A stretch of 64,000 nucleotides of DNA from Candidatus Scalindua sp. GTDB taxonomy: Bacteria; Planctomycetota; Brocadiia; Brocadiales; Scalinduaceae. The translations under genes were made by a program, and so were the position numbers. The stretch spans positions 1 to 64,000 of the forward strand of contig JALDRB010000005.1 in the NCBI GenBank assembly GCA_031316155.1. The letters are read 5' to 3'. Under the pieces are notes generated by a model that saw only the letters and a list, made by a program, of their open reading frames with translations, made no database searches and was not told the origin of the DNA. This document shows positions 17,955-27,693 of this stretch, in pieces (the first letter of the stretch is position 1; each line of letters starts with the position of its first letter).

Positions 17955-20744
17955 CTAGAGTAAGCTGGGATATAGTCCCTTACTTTCGCAGTACTTTTCA
18001 AAAGCGAGTTCACGGCAATCAGGAGCAACATCTATTATTTCAGGTTCAAGTTTGGTCTTAAGAAGCCTTTCGTTATTGCTGCCAAGCAATCCATTAAGCT
18101 CCGGAATATATTCTGCAAGCTGTTTTCGGATCGAAGGAATGTCACTGAAATTCTTTAACCCGCCCAAATCAGCCAGAAGGGAATAAGGAGTCAAATTCTT
18201 GCCAACCGGAAGGTTTGTTCTTAAGAAAGCCAGGAAACCCTCGTCCGTGATCACCGTTCCTTCCATACTTAGCGGATCTGTCAGCGGTATTTGAACGTCA
18301 GCCTCAACACCGTACTTGTAGTTACTCATGCTGATAACCCTGGTGGATTCCAGAGGTCTGTTTTCCAGGTATACTCCCACAAGGAAGATGCAATCTGCTT
18401 CTGAGCCATCCCAAGCCCTGGCGCCCAGTTTTCTTAAAATGGCGGCATTGGCGCTGTTCTTTAATTTGGCATAGGGAAATTTGTTTGGTTCTGTTTTTTT
18501 ACCCGGCAGATAATAGAGAGTCCCTTTTCTCTCATCACAGAGTTTTTTTGCGGTAAAAAGTGTCTCAAGTGTTAATCTTGGAGAAACAACAACTGCCAAC
18601 CTGCCGGCTTTGCCCAGAATACCTCTGACGCAATCCAGTCGCTCTTTCAGTTCGTCATCACCAAGTTCGATGCTCTTATCCTGCAGTTGATTTGAGAACC
18701 TTCCTTCCCTGCATATCAAGGCATTGTTGACCGGATCGTCGTCAACGCTCTCTATTTTGGTTATCAAGCCCTCTTTGGTATGAACCTTTATAGCGCACCC
18801 TCTCTGACAGGAGGTACAGGTACTGATTATTGTGTCGGTCAGCCACGGACCGTACTCCTTACCGGTATTTTCAGCCAGGGCACCGGTCGGGCACAAATCA
18901 ATGCACATCCCGCAGGCGTCACAGTCCGTATTTTGAAGCGGATCTTCGAAGTTGGGCGCAACCTTGGTAGAAAATCCTCTATTGACAAACGTTAAGGCCG
19001 AAATGTTTCTGACTTCGCTGCAGACTCTTACGCAACTGCCGCAGGTAATGCATTTATCCGCCTCAATGCAGACAAAAGGATGTCTGGTATCGACGTGGTA
19101 CTCTCTCCTGTCACCCTTGAACTTAACATCCCCGATTCCATATTCAGTGGAGTAATCCCTGAGATCGCAATCAAACCTGGCCTTACACCCGCACTCGATG
19201 CATCGGGTAGCCTCCGCAAGAGCTTTCGCTTCATCCAGGCCAACGTTAATCGCATTATATCCTCCTTCTGCCATCCGAACTTCGGCAGGATGAGTGAATT
19301 CCAGTGCTCTTTTTTTATGAACATATCTGGGAGAATAATCTGTCATATCGAGATCTTTCAGCCTGCCTTTGGTAATTTGATACTCCTTTTTAATTTCAAC
19401 CTTGGCGCCGCTGAAATAGAGACCAATAGCTTTCGCCGCCTGTTTTCCCTCAGATACAGCACGAATTACCGTCTCAGGTCCCCAGGCGCAGTCTCCTGCA
19501 GTAAAGACACCTTCAACTGATGTCACCATCGATTTTTGGTCATATTTGAAGGTATTCCATCTGGTACATTCCGGCACATTCTTTTCATTTTCCACACAGG
19601 ATAGATCCGGGTCCTGTCCAATGGCAGGAATGATCAGATCAAAGTCAAGATCTTCCTCGCTGCCTTCAACCGGTTGGGGTCTTCTTCTGCCTGAATCGTC
19701 GGGATCACCAAGCTTCATGGTTATCACCCGCAATCCTATGGCTCTGCCATTTTTCTCCAACACCTCTACCGGAGCTGTCAGGTATCTGAAATCGACCCCT
19801 TCTTCCATGGTTTCGTCCTGTTCATGCTGAAGCGCCGGCATCTCCTCCTGAGATCTTCGGTAAATAAGGGTGACATTTTCCGCACCGCATCGTTTGGCAA
19901 CCCGAGCACAATCCATTGCGGTGTCTCCCCCACCCAGGACAGCTACACTTCTGCCTACATTTACCGTCTCCTCCAGCACAACCTTGCGAAGAAAATCGAC
20001 TCCTCCAATTACCCCCTCTATCTCTTCGTTTTTTATCTCCATCTTTTTAGCTTTATGTGCACCGATAGCCAGAATTACCGCATCGGCACCGTTATTTTTA
20101 AGCTCATCAATGGTAAAGTCGCGGCCTAATCTTTTATTTGCATGAACCTTTACTCCCAGATCAATAATTGCGCTGATCTCTTTATCCAGTTTATCCCAGG
20201 GCAGCCTGAATTTCGGTATTCCGTACCGTACCATCCCTCCCAGTTGAGGCAGAGCTTCATACAAATCAACCGCATGCCCCTGTTGCCTCAAAAAATAGGC
20301 TGCAGACAATCCGGCAGGACCTCCACCAACGATAGCCACCTTTTTGCCGGTGTCCGGTTTTGTCTCAGGAAGAAACGGTCCGTAATTCAATTCGTATTCA
20401 GATGCAAATCTTTTCAGTGGGTTAATAGCTACCGGCTCGTCAACCAGACCTCTTCTGCATTGTGCTTCACAGGGATGCGGGCAAATCCTGCCGCAAACTA
20501 CCGGCAGAGGATTTCTTTCCTTGATCAATCTGACTGCAGCGGCATAATTCCCGGTTGAAATATGAGCAATGTATCCCTGAACATCAATATTTGAGGGACA
20601 GGTATCCTCGCAGGGTGCAATACAGTCTCCACTGTGATCAGAGAGCAGCAGGTCAAGAGCCATTCTCCGGGTTGTCCTGATCGCTTCGGTGTCAGTCCTG
20701 ATTACCATGCCCGGACTCACAACCGTACTGCAGGCGGGTATCAT
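17955..20744 (-). CDS. NuoG/GltD-like fusion: FAD oxidoreductase with ferredoxin and truncated Mo domain
   Basis: A 929-residue iron-sulfur flavoprotein. It opens with the last cysteine of a 2Fe-2S domain (MIPACSTVV), then a GltD-type region: CIAPCEDTCP and CGRICPHPCEAQC cysteines, FAD-binding GGGPAGLSAAY and NAD(P)-binding GGGDTAMDCAR. Next come a CIECGC motif and two 4Fe-4S ferredoxin motifs (CITCGSCVRVCSE; CDACGMCIDLCP). It ends in the first part of a molybdopterin-type domain (CTSCQRGCAIKV) that is too short to hold a full cofactor site. With the NuoE and NuoF genes upstream it should form an NAD(H)-linked, possibly electron-bifurcating complex. Its first domain is encoded in another frame at 20692-20922. 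Confidence 0.85.
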   Translation of the reverse strand: MIPACSTVVSPGMVIRTDTEAIRTTRRMALDLLLSDHSGDCIAPCEDTCPSNIDVQGYIAHISTGNYAAAVRLIKERNPLPVVCGRICPHPCEAQCRRGLVDEPVAINPLKRFASEYELNYGPFLPETKPDTGKKVAIVGGGPAGLSAAYFLRQQGHAVDLYEALPQLGGMVRYGIPKFRLPWDKLDKEISAIIDLGVKVHANKRLGRDFTIDELKNNGADAVILAIGAHKAKKMEIKNEEIEGVIGGVDFLRKVVLEETVNVGRSVAVLGGGDTAMDCARVAKRCGAENVTLIYRRSQEEMPALQHEQDETMEEGVDFRYLTAPVEVLEKNGRAIGLRVITMKLGDPDDSGRRRPQPVEGSEEDLDFDLIIPAIGQDPDLSCVENEKNVPECTRWNTFKYDQKSMVTSVEGVFTAGDCAWGPETVIRAVSEGKQAAKAIGLYFSGAKVEIKKEYQITKGRLKDLDMTDYSPRYVHKKRALEFTHPAEVRMAEGGYNAINVGLDEAKALAEATRCIECGCKARFDCDLRDYSTEYGIGDVKFKGDRREYHVDTRHPFVCIEADKCITCGSCVRVCSEVRNISALTFVNRGFSTKVAPNFEDPLQNTDCDACGMCIDLCPTGALAENTGKEYGPWLTDTIISTCTSCQRGCAIKVHTKEGLITKIESVDDDPVNNALICREGRFSNQLQDKSIELGDDELKERLDCVRGILGKAGRLAVVVSPRLTLETLFTAKKLCDERKGTLYYLPGKKTEPNKFPYAKLKNSANAAILRKLGARAWDGSEADCIFLVGVYLENRPLESTRVISMSNYKYGVEADVQIPLTDPLSMEGTVITDEGFLAFLRTNLPVGKNLTPYSLLADLGGLKNFSDIPSIRKQLAEYIPELNGLLGSNNERLLKTKLEPEIIDVAPDCRELAFEKYCESKGLYPSLL

Positions 20745-20922
20745 GTTCTTCGCCTTCTACCTCCACAACACACAAAAAACAACTCGTATACGCTTTTAAT
20801 CTATCGTCAAAACAGAAAGTCGGAATTTCAATCCCCTGACTCTTTGCCGCCTCTCTGATTGTTGCATCACGGGGGACATCTATTTCTTTGCCATTTAATG
20901 TTATCTTAACTTTCTCACTCAT
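20692..20922 (-). CDS. N-terminal 2Fe-2S domain of the NuoG/GltD subunit, out of frame
   Basis: This 76-codon frame encodes the start of a NuoG/hydrogenase-type 2Fe-2S domain: VKITLNGKEIDVPRDATI, then Cys37, Cys48 and Cys51 (TSCFLCVVEVEGEE). The fourth ligand (MIPAC) is in the next frame, at the start of the 929-residue protein. Removing one base near 20744-20752 joins them and gives spacing CX10CX2CX12C, as in iron hydrogenases. So the two frames are probably one gene interrupted by a frame change, a +1 recoding site or a sequence error. Two separately made proteins would leave the cluster with only three ligands. Confidence 0.75.
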   Translation of the reverse strand: MSEKVKITLNGKEIDVPRDATIREAAKSQGIEIPTFCFDDRLKAYTSCFLCVVEVEGEEHDTRLQYGCESGHGNQD

Positions 20923-20959
20923 TGTTAATTCCTGAAGCTTATTATAAAAATTAAAATTT

Positions 20960-22738
20960 TTACTTCACCAGAATAGCCTTCGAGTTACAAACCTCAAAAC
21001 ACATTCCACAGTTGATACATTTTGCCTGATTAATGATGTAGGATCCTTTTACTTTCTTTTCTCCCGTTATCGCATCAACCGGACATTGCATTTCACACAA
21101 GGAACAGGCAGTGCAATCGGCAGGGATAATGGTATGTGTTATCAACTTCTTGCATACTGCAGCAGGGCATCTTCTCTCCTTGATATGAGCCTCATATTCA
21201 CTGCGGAAATACCGTAGTGTGGTTGCTACCGGATTGGGTGCTGTCTGTCCGAGACCGCAGAGGCTGGACTTTTTGATCTGTTCAGTCAATTCATCAAGGG
21301 CATCGAGATCTGACATTTCAGCCTCTCCGTCACAAATCCTGGTTAAAAGCTCTCTCATCCTCAAGGTACCGATTCTACAGAATGTGCATTTCCCGCATGA
21401 TTCCAGCTGAGTAAAGCTGAGGAAATACTTGGCCAGATCAACCATGCAGGTGGTTTCATCCATTACAATCATTCCGCCGGACCCCATGATGGCTCCCGTT
21501 GCATTTATCGCAGCATATTCTATTGTCGTATCAAAGAGACTCTCCGGGATACATCCTCCGGATGGGCCGCCCAACTGTACAGCCTTAAATGGTTTTCCCG
21601 ACGAAGAGCCTCCGCCAATATCTTCCAGCACATCCCGGATTTTCGTCCCCATCGGAACTTCCACCAGACCTCCTTTTTTAATAGCCCCGGCAAGTGCAAA
21701 TACCTTTGTTCCTTTGGAATCTTCAGTTCCATAAGCGGCATAGGCCGCTCCTCCATTGTTGATTATCCATGGCAGATTAGCCAGTGTTTCCACATTGTTG
21801 ATTATGGTCGGCTTACCGAATAACCCTTTCACGGCAGGAAACGGAGGCTTGAATCTCGGCATTCCCCGCTCTCCCTCGATTGAAGCTATCAGCGCCGTCT
21901 CTTCTCCACAGACGAAGGCGCCTGCTCCCTCTTTAATTTTGATATCAAATGAGAAATTACTTCCCTGAATATTGTCACCCAGAACTCCCCGTTCATGAGC
22001 ATCCCTGATAGCCTTCCCGAAGTTTTTAACAGCCAGCGGATATTCTGCGCGAACATATGCATACCCCCTGGAAGCTCCGATGGCATATGCCGCTATCAAC
22101 ATACCCTCAATCACATTATGAGGATCACCTTCCAGAAGCGAACGGTCCATAAAAGCTCCCGGATCACCCTCATCGCCATTACAGATAAGATATTTACTAT
22201 CCCCTTCAGATTTTCTCGCGAAACTCCACTTAATATGAGTCGGAAATCCGGCTCCACCGCGTCCTCTAATGCTGGAAACTTTAATTTCCTCGATAACCTG
22301 CTCAGGCGTCATCTCTCTCAGGATTTTCCTGATTGCCTTATAACCATCCCTTTGCTCATATTCTGAAATTGATGTCGGATCCAGGAACCCGACATTACGG
22401 AGGGCTATTCTTGTCTGATGTGCCAGATACTTCCATTTGTCAGTATCCTGTTCTTCCGGTGAATATATCAAATTGTCATTAAGCCGATCCCCTTCCCCCT
22501 GATGAAATTTGATAATTTGCGGAACATTCTTCTTTGTGACCCGTCCATAGATGTATCTATTACCATTATTATCGTTTATCTCGGTAATTACTTCCTGATG
22601 ACACATCCCGACACAGCCGACAGTTCTTATCTTTATTTCGGGAGCATATTTCTGGAAAGCTTCAATCACTTCCTTTGATCCTGCAGCAATACCGCAAGTA
22701 CCTTCACCAACGATAACATTAAGATTATTAGCGTCCAT
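20960..22738 (-). CDS. NuoF/HydB-like NADH diaphorase subunit
   Basis: A 592-residue NADH-binding subunit like HydB of bifurcating complexes. Domains in order: an N-terminal thioredoxin-like 2Fe-2S domain (GEGTCGIAAG, VGCVGMCHQE), the FMN/NADH core (RGRGGAGFPTHIKW, GAGAFVCGEETALI), a 4Fe-4S motif (ESCGKCTFCRIGT with a later SSLCGLG) and two C-terminal ferredoxin motifs (CTACSLCEMQCP, CINCGMCFEVC). The extra N- and C-terminal domains distinguish it from complex I NuoF. It sits 136 bases after the NuoE-like gene and 37 bases before the NuoG N-terminal frame. Confidence 0.92.
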   Translation of the reverse strand: MDANNLNVIVGEGTCGIAAGSKEVIEAFQKYAPEIKIRTVGCVGMCHQEVITEINDNNGNRYIYGRVTKKNVPQIIKFHQGEGDRLNDNLIYSPEEQDTDKWKYLAHQTRIALRNVGFLDPTSISEYEQRDGYKAIRKILREMTPEQVIEEIKVSSIRGRGGAGFPTHIKWSFARKSEGDSKYLICNGDEGDPGAFMDRSLLEGDPHNVIEGMLIAAYAIGASRGYAYVRAEYPLAVKNFGKAIRDAHERGVLGDNIQGSNFSFDIKIKEGAGAFVCGEETALIASIEGERGMPRFKPPFPAVKGLFGKPTIINNVETLANLPWIINNGGAAYAAYGTEDSKGTKVFALAGAIKKGGLVEVPMGTKIRDVLEDIGGGSSSGKPFKAVQLGGPSGGCIPESLFDTTIEYAAINATGAIMGSGGMIVMDETTCMVDLAKYFLSFTQLESCGKCTFCRIGTLRMRELLTRICDGEAEMSDLDALDELTEQIKKSSLCGLGQTAPNPVATTLRYFRSEYEAHIKERRCPAAVCKKLITHTIIPADCTACSLCEMQCPVDAITGEKKVKGSYIINQAKCINCGMCFEVCNSKAILVK

Positions 22739-22874
22739 AGTTTAACTCTCAATCAATAAATGGGTAATCCACCTGCTCTGTACCGGCGGTACCAATATAA
22801 CCATACCATGCAAAGTAAAACAATATCGAGATAAGAACCAGAATCTGTGACCAGTTGTTTCAAATTTTTTGCTG

Positions 22875-23387
22875 CTAGATGTTTGCAACAATTTCTTCAT
22901 TTTTCTTGGCATGCTTTTTCAGCACTCTCTGTGCTGAAGCCCCTGTAAGATTGCCCGAAACCTCATCTGAAATAACCATTACCGGGGCCTGACTGCAGCA
23001 TCCCACACATGCAACCTGTTCAATAGTATAGCTGCCGTTTTCAGCAGTATCCTGCTCTCCATCAGTAATTTTGAGAATGTGCCGAAGAGAGGTGTCGAGT
23101 CTGTCTGCACCTGAAACATGACAGGCGGTTCCATGACATATCCTGATGATATGTCTCCCAACAGGCTTTAATCTGAATTGCGAATAAAAGGTAGCTACTC
23201 CGTAAACCTGCCTGCCTGTTATGTCGGTGTTTTGAATTATCAGATCCATTGCCGCTCTCGGCAGGTAACCATATTCTGATTGAACGGCCTGCAGCAGGGG
23301 AACAGTTGATGACGAATCGCTTCCAATCTTGTTTATCCACCCCAGTACAACTTCTGGTTCCACTTTAGCTTCTAATGCTTGACTCAT
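22875..23387 (-). CDS. NuoE/HydC-like 2Fe-2S subunit
   Basis: A 170-residue thioredoxin-like ferredoxin with the four NuoE ligands in CHGTAC and CVGCC. The family signature is also seen in VYGVATFYSQFRL. It is the first gene of the diaphorase operon and should accept electrons from the NuoF-like subunit. About 320 bases of AT-rich sequence upstream (to 23707), where the promoter must lie, hold no other recognisable gene. Confidence 0.92.
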   Translation of the reverse strand: MSQALEAKVEPEVVLGWINKIGSDSSSTVPLLQAVQSEYGYLPRAAMDLIIQNTDITGRQVYGVATFYSQFRLKPVGRHIIRICHGTACHVSGADRLDTSLRHILKITDGEQDTAENGSYTIEQVACVGCCSQAPVMVISDEVSGNLTGASAQRVLKKHAKKNEEIVANI

Positions 23388-23707
23388 TTTATGTGATAAT
23401 TTTTTTGAGTATAAAAATATCCGTTTAGCTTGTAAAAATTTGCTTAAACTTACGTTATGTATAGTAACAATAACGCACTAATAAATACAACAATTTTTTC
23501 ATAATTTGTTCCTACTATTTCTCAAGGTTTTTTCAGGCAAGTTTCTGGAGAAATCTTATTGTCAAGCGATTGATACATACACTGAAATCAGCAACTTATC
23601 AACACATGAAAAAAATTACCGATACTCGTTAACCGTCTGTCAATGAAACTTGCGGAAATCAGCTGAGATCACGTACCAGAATGGGCAATCGGGCGGGAGA
23701 GTTTCAT

Positions 23708-24478
23708 CTAAAAGTCTTTTAAAGGGCTGCTGGCCTTGGCATACAACTTTTTCGGTATCCTACCTGACAAATAAGCCAAACGGCCTGATTCACATGCCAG
23801 CTTCATGGCCTTCGCCATCGACACAGGGTCCTTCGCCTCTGCAATACCCGTATTTAATAATACTCCCACACAACCCAATTCCATTGCAATACACACGTCG
23901 GATGCCGTACCGACTCCTGCATCTACAATCACGGGTACACTCAAGGTCTCAAGAATGATCCTTATATTATTCTGATTTAATATTCCCTGGCCAGAACCGA
24001 TTGGCGAACCTGCAGGCATAACGCTGGTTGCACCTGCATCCTGGAGCCTTCTGGCAGCTATCGGGTCATCAGATGTATAGACGAGGACGGTAAAGCCTTC
24101 TTTTACCAATATCTCAGTTGCCTTTAAGGTATCGATAGGATCTGGTAAAAGCGTTTTTTCATCTCCCAGAACCTCGAGCTTTACCATATCAGAGATCCCC
24201 ATTTCCCTGGCTAAAAATGCAGTTCTTACAGCTTCATCACATGAATAGCATCCTGCGGTATTTGGCAGTATAGTATACTTGTTTGTGTCAATATGATCGA
24301 GTAACGATTCTCCCGGCTTACCTCCTATATTTGCACGTCTAACTGCTACCGTAACGACCTCGGCACCGCTTGCTTTTAAGGCCTCTTCCATAATAGCAAA
24401 CGTTTGATATTTTCCGGTTCCCACAAACAATCTGGAGCTGAAATTATGTTTACCGATCTTTAATATTGTATCTTTCAT
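23708..24478 (-). CDS. thiG: Thiazole synthase ThiG
   Basis: ThiG makes the thiazole phosphate of thiamine from deoxyxylulose phosphate, ThiS thiocarboxylate and an imine. The Schiff-base lysine is in [15 protein letters not shown], and phosphate-binding segments [11 protein letters not shown] and [16 protein letters not shown] are clear. ATG 24478 gives the usual N-terminus ([17 protein letters not shown]), preceded by the end of thiS with two or fewer bases between the genes. No other thi genes are in the window. Confidence 0.94.
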   Translation of the reverse strand: MKDTILKIGKHNFSSRLFVGTGKYQTFAIMEEALKASGAEVVTVAVRRANIGGKPGESLLDHIDTNKYTILPNTAGCYSCDEAVRTAFLAREMGISDMVKLEVLGDEKTLLPDPIDTLKATEILVKEGFTVLVYTSDDPIAARRLQDAGATSVMPAGSPIGSGQGILNQNNIRIILETLSVPVIVDAGVGTASDVCIAMELGCVGVLLNTGIAEAKDPVSMAKAMKLACESGRLAYLSGRIPKKLYAKASSPLKDF

Positions 24479-24479
24479 A

Positions 24480-24680
24480 TCACCCGCCACCAACGAAAGT
24501 AACTATTTCTAAATTGTCGCTTTCCAGCAGCTGTATTTCGCTAAACTGTGTTCGTGGAATTATTTTATGATTTCTTTCTACCGCAACGTATCTCTTGTCA
24601 ATACCCAGATTTTCTAAAAGATCTGCAATTGAGGTTCCAGGAGAGCACTCCTTCTGTTCATCATTTACGGTAATCAGCAT
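24480..24680 (-). CDS. thiS: Sulfur carrier protein ThiS
   Basis: A 66-residue ubiquitin-fold protein ending in the glycine tail (FVGGG) that is adenylated and thiocarboxylated to donate sulfur to ThiG. The internal signature [13 protein letters not shown] and [12 protein letters not shown] are typical. Immediately upstream of thiG, so the pair forms a two-gene operon. Confidence 0.93.
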   Translation of the reverse strand: MLITVNDEQKECSPGTSIADLLENLGIDKRYVAVERNHKIIPRTQFSEIQLLESDNLEIVTFVGGG

Positions 24681-24850
24681 TATGCATTATTTTAATTGAG
24701 TTTATGATAATTTCAAGGAAAAAGAGTTTTTGACAACTGATCTCCATTCAAATATAATTCGAACCGGTAAAAAGATGCAATTACCTGCTCCTGGTATTTA
24801 AGGAAAATTGATACTATTTAATTCAAACCGGTTCCCTGTTACGGGCATTT

Positions 24851-25672
24851 ATGTCCAGAAAAATGGCCTCCTCATTCAAAACAACGAAAAGAGAAGAAAT
24901 AAAGTCGGAAATCCTGACATTACTCAATATTCTCTATCATAAAGTTGACCTTGAAAGAAAATTCGGTGGGAAACTGCTCCGATTATATTCCACAGATAGA
25001 CATCATACCTCGTCTGAAAAAGATACTACCTCTGTGCTTCCCAGTGAGAAGCCCATCTTTAATGCAAACCAGACAGTCAAAAAGATTGAACATGACAAGA
25101 CAGACAAGATTGAATCACTGAAGATCTTAGAAGAAGAGGCAAAACAGTGCACGAAATGCAGCCTCTGTAATAGCAGGACACATGTGGTCTTTGGAACGGG
25201 ATCTCCGCACGCCGATCTCATGTTTGTGGGAGAAGCGCCGGGATACTATGAAGATATCAAAGGAGAACCATTCGTTGGGAAAGCCGGGCAACTCTTGACC
25301 AAGATAATAGAATCGATAGGCTTAAAAAGAGACGGTGTCTATATTGCCAACGTATTGAAATGCCGTCCGCCTGAGAACAGAAACCCTTCTGCCAATGAAA
25401 TTATTTCCTGTACACCATTTCTGTTCCAGCAAATTGACCTCATAAACCCAAAGATAATCTGCGCTCTCGGAACATTTGCAGCCCAGGCATTGCTCGACTC
25501 AAGAGCCGGTATCGGCACATTACGGGGAAAAATGTATGAATTCCGAGGTACCAAACTCATAGTAACCTATCATCCCGCATACCTGTTACGAAATCCCGCT
25601 GAAAAGAGGAAAACCTGGGAAGACATGAAAAAGATTCGTGATTTTTTAAAATCGGCAGACATCAACCTTTAA
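24851..25672 (+). CDS. Type-4/5 uracil-DNA glycosylase
   Basis: A 273-residue repair enzyme of the 4Fe-4S uracil-DNA glycosylase family. Iron-sulfur cysteines are in CTKCSLC and in NVLKCRPP, with a further one beyond. The active-site motif GEAPGYYEDIKGEPFVG and the histidine motif TYHPAYLLRNP are intact. The first 85 residues, rich in Lys/Ser/Thr, precede the domain and have no clear function. It is divergent from thiS across a 170-base gap, with only a weak ribosome-binding site. Confidence 0.9.
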   Translation: MSRKMASSFKTTKREEIKSEILTLLNILYHKVDLERKFGGKLLRLYSTDRHHTSSEKDTTSVLPSEKPIFNANQTVKKIEHDKTDKIESLKILEEEAKQCTKCSLCNSRTHVVFGTGSPHADLMFVGEAPGYYEDIKGEPFVGKAGQLLTKIIESIGLKRDGVYIANVLKCRPPENRNPSANEIISCTPFLFQQIDLINPKIICALGTFAAQALLDSRAGIGTLRGKMYEFRGTKLIVTYHPAYLLRNPAEKRKTWEDMKKIRDFLKSADINL

Positions 25673-25684
25673 GCGCTTAACAAA

Positions 25685-25726
25685 AATTGTTAACCACTGT
25701 TAAGTTCAGGATTGTCCGGGTTAGGG
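25685..25726. repeat. Dispersed repeat ending ttgtccgggttagg
   Basis: About 40 bases directly after the glycosylase stop that match 16936-16977 and 59178-59224, sharing ttaaccactg...ttgtccgggttagg. It separates two convergent genes and could serve as a bidirectional transcript end, though the dyad is weak. Confidence 0.6.
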
Positions 25727-25754
25727 AGAGAAATCTGAGAAACCATCATTATCC

Positions 25755-27044
25755 TTACTCCATACACCGTAGAAGTTCTTGCTTTATTTTACTCACGTGA
25801 TACAGGAAGTCTTTCCCTTCCTGAATGAAACGAATACAATCCTCTGATATTCCGAAGGCCCTTGACAGGTGTTTCTTTTGGCGATTGGTAAAAATTATTG
25901 CCCTTTCCGGAGTGTATTGTATGTAATCTGAAAATTCAGCCGTTAACGTCTCTTCAAGATCTGAAAGGCCTTTGGATTCAAGGGCACTTATTCTGCACAG
26001 GGGAAATGAATGCTCTATCTCGAGTAATGACACGTCCAGTTTTTGCGGGAGGTCAATCTTATTAATCACAAAAATAAGATGATTTTTATGAGCGTCATTA
26101 TGTGTTGGATAATCCTCTGATATCCCCATGATAGACTCTATCAACTCTCTGTCTTCGTTCTCAATGGGATTTGAATTATCCAGTATATAAACAATTTTGT
26201 CTGCCTTCCTTAATTGATTCCGGGCCTCAGCAACACCAAGCTTTTCTACGGTATCCTCTGTCTCTCTGATACCGGCAGTATCCACAATGGTAAAGGGTAT
26301 CCCACGAATTGAGACCAGAATGTCAACCGCATCGCGCGTTGTACCCGGTTCCTCATGGACAATGGTCCTCTCCACTCGTAAAAGCGAATTAATGAGTGTC
26401 GATTTTCCCACGTTGGGTCTGCCAGCAATGATCACTCTTTTAGGAGAAGTTAGTGCACACCCAAAGGCTGCAGTTTTCCCTATTTCTTTTAATCGATCAT
26501 GTATATACATTATCATATGCCGATTAATGTTATTCTCGCATTCCAGCCTTTTAACGAGCTTTTCCAAACAGGAGGAGAGAGAACCGTTATACTGGTCAAG
26601 GAGAACTTTTGCGCTCAATCTTGTCTTGGCTTGAGGTATTTCTCTGTACGCCTCTTTTTGAATAAGATCTATCTTGTCATTAAGATACGATCGATCGGCC
26701 AGCTCTTGCCAATTCACCTTCTTCGCCCCCGCAAATACTATACATTCAAGAGTCTTTTTGACCGCCTGAATACCCCCATGACAATTAACCTCGACTAAAT
26801 CCTCACCCGTAAAGCTATCCTTTTTTCGAAGTATATGAATGATTACTTCATCAACAATTCTTTCATTCAGATAAATCTTTCCGTAATGAAGACTTTTTGA
26901 TTCAGCAGTTCTCAGATCTCTCTTGTTTTTTCCCCGAAAAACTGCATTTACGATTTCTAGAGAGCGTGGACCGGATACCTCTATTACTCCTATCCCTCCC
27001 TCTCCTAAAGGCGTAACAATAGATGCGATTGTCTCTCTGCTCAT
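25755..27044 (-). CDS. mnmE: MnmE/TrmE-like GTPase lacking the C-terminal CxGK
   Basis: MnmE with MnmG modifies the wobble uridine of several tRNAs. GTPase motifs are complete: GRPNVGKS, GTTRDAV, DTAG, NKID and SAL. The N-terminal folate-binding segment GEGGIGVIEVSGPRSLEI is present. Two departures matter: the usual PGEFTxRAFLNGK segment reads ELADRSYLNDKIDL, and the protein ends at residue 429 with KQELLRCME, without the usual C-terminal Cys-x-Gly-Lys. It may be a divergent paralogue or a lineage form using different chemistry. Confidence 0.85.
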   Translation of the reverse strand: MSRETIASIVTPLGEGGIGVIEVSGPRSLEIVNAVFRGKNKRDLRTAESKSLHYGKIYLNERIVDEVIIHILRKKDSFTGEDLVEVNCHGGIQAVKKTLECIVFAGAKKVNWQELADRSYLNDKIDLIQKEAYREIPQAKTRLSAKVLLDQYNGSLSSCLEKLVKRLECENNINRHMIMYIHDRLKEIGKTAAFGCALTSPKRVIIAGRPNVGKSTLINSLLRVERTIVHEEPGTTRDAVDILVSIRGIPFTIVDTAGIRETEDTVEKLGVAEARNQLRKADKIVYILDNSNPIENEDRELIESIMGISEDYPTHNDAHKNHLIFVINKIDLPQKLDVSLLEIEHSFPLCRISALESKGLSDLEETLTAEFSDYIQYTPERAIIFTNRQKKHLSRAFGISEDCIRFIQEGKDFLYHVSKIKQELLRCME

Positions 27045-27282
27045 TATTATTCAGATCCTAACGAGTTCATAATTAACCAAAACATACTTCCCCTTCCCAC
27101 AAAGTAAGAAGATACGAAATTGCAAACAACGACTCAATGGTGTTTTCGAGGAGAATATTCTCTTCTCCTTTCATAATATGATGATCATTTTATCATGCAT
27201 TTCCACACTCTACTCCTTTTGATAGACAATCTTAGACAATCAGTTATTCTCCATACTATTTCTTGAATTTATCGAAAACTCA

Positions 27283-27361
27283 TTGACAAAAGCCGTATAT
27301 AAAACATAAAATGACGCGTCGATACGAAAAAGCATTAAGGAGGTTTATGGAAAAAAGTTAA
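27283..27361 (+). promoter_or_regulatory. Possible glyS promoter and leader ORF with strong ribosome-binding site
   Basis: TTGACA at 27283 with an AT-rich CATAAA 16 bases on is a fair promoter. Downstream, AAGGAGG is followed by ATG (27347), but the frame codes only MEKS before TAA (27359-27361). Such a strong site for a four-codon frame suggests a leader or the start of a lost gene. Between 27362 and 27693 no further gene is seen before the TTG start of glyS. Confidence 0.3.
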
Positions 27362-27693
27362 CTCTGAGATACCAAAAAAACTAGAAAGAGGGTATAAAAA
27401 AGCATTTGCAGAATGCCAATTTTAAGCCCTGATGAATTTATTGCAACCGATTTTTTTGGTAAATAAGAAGTTTTTATATTTATCCTGAAGGGCTTATTCT
27501 CCCTTTATCTTTACCTCTCGATACCTCTCTAATTATATTGAAAAAAAAACAATATAAATATTTTTTAAATATAAAATTAACAAACAAATCGTTTGATGTG
27601 GGAGCATTGTTTTTTTTAGAGATAACCTTGATTTTTACAATTGTAATGCAGCCCCATAATCAATTGTAGAATTTTTTACGAAGGAAAAAATTC

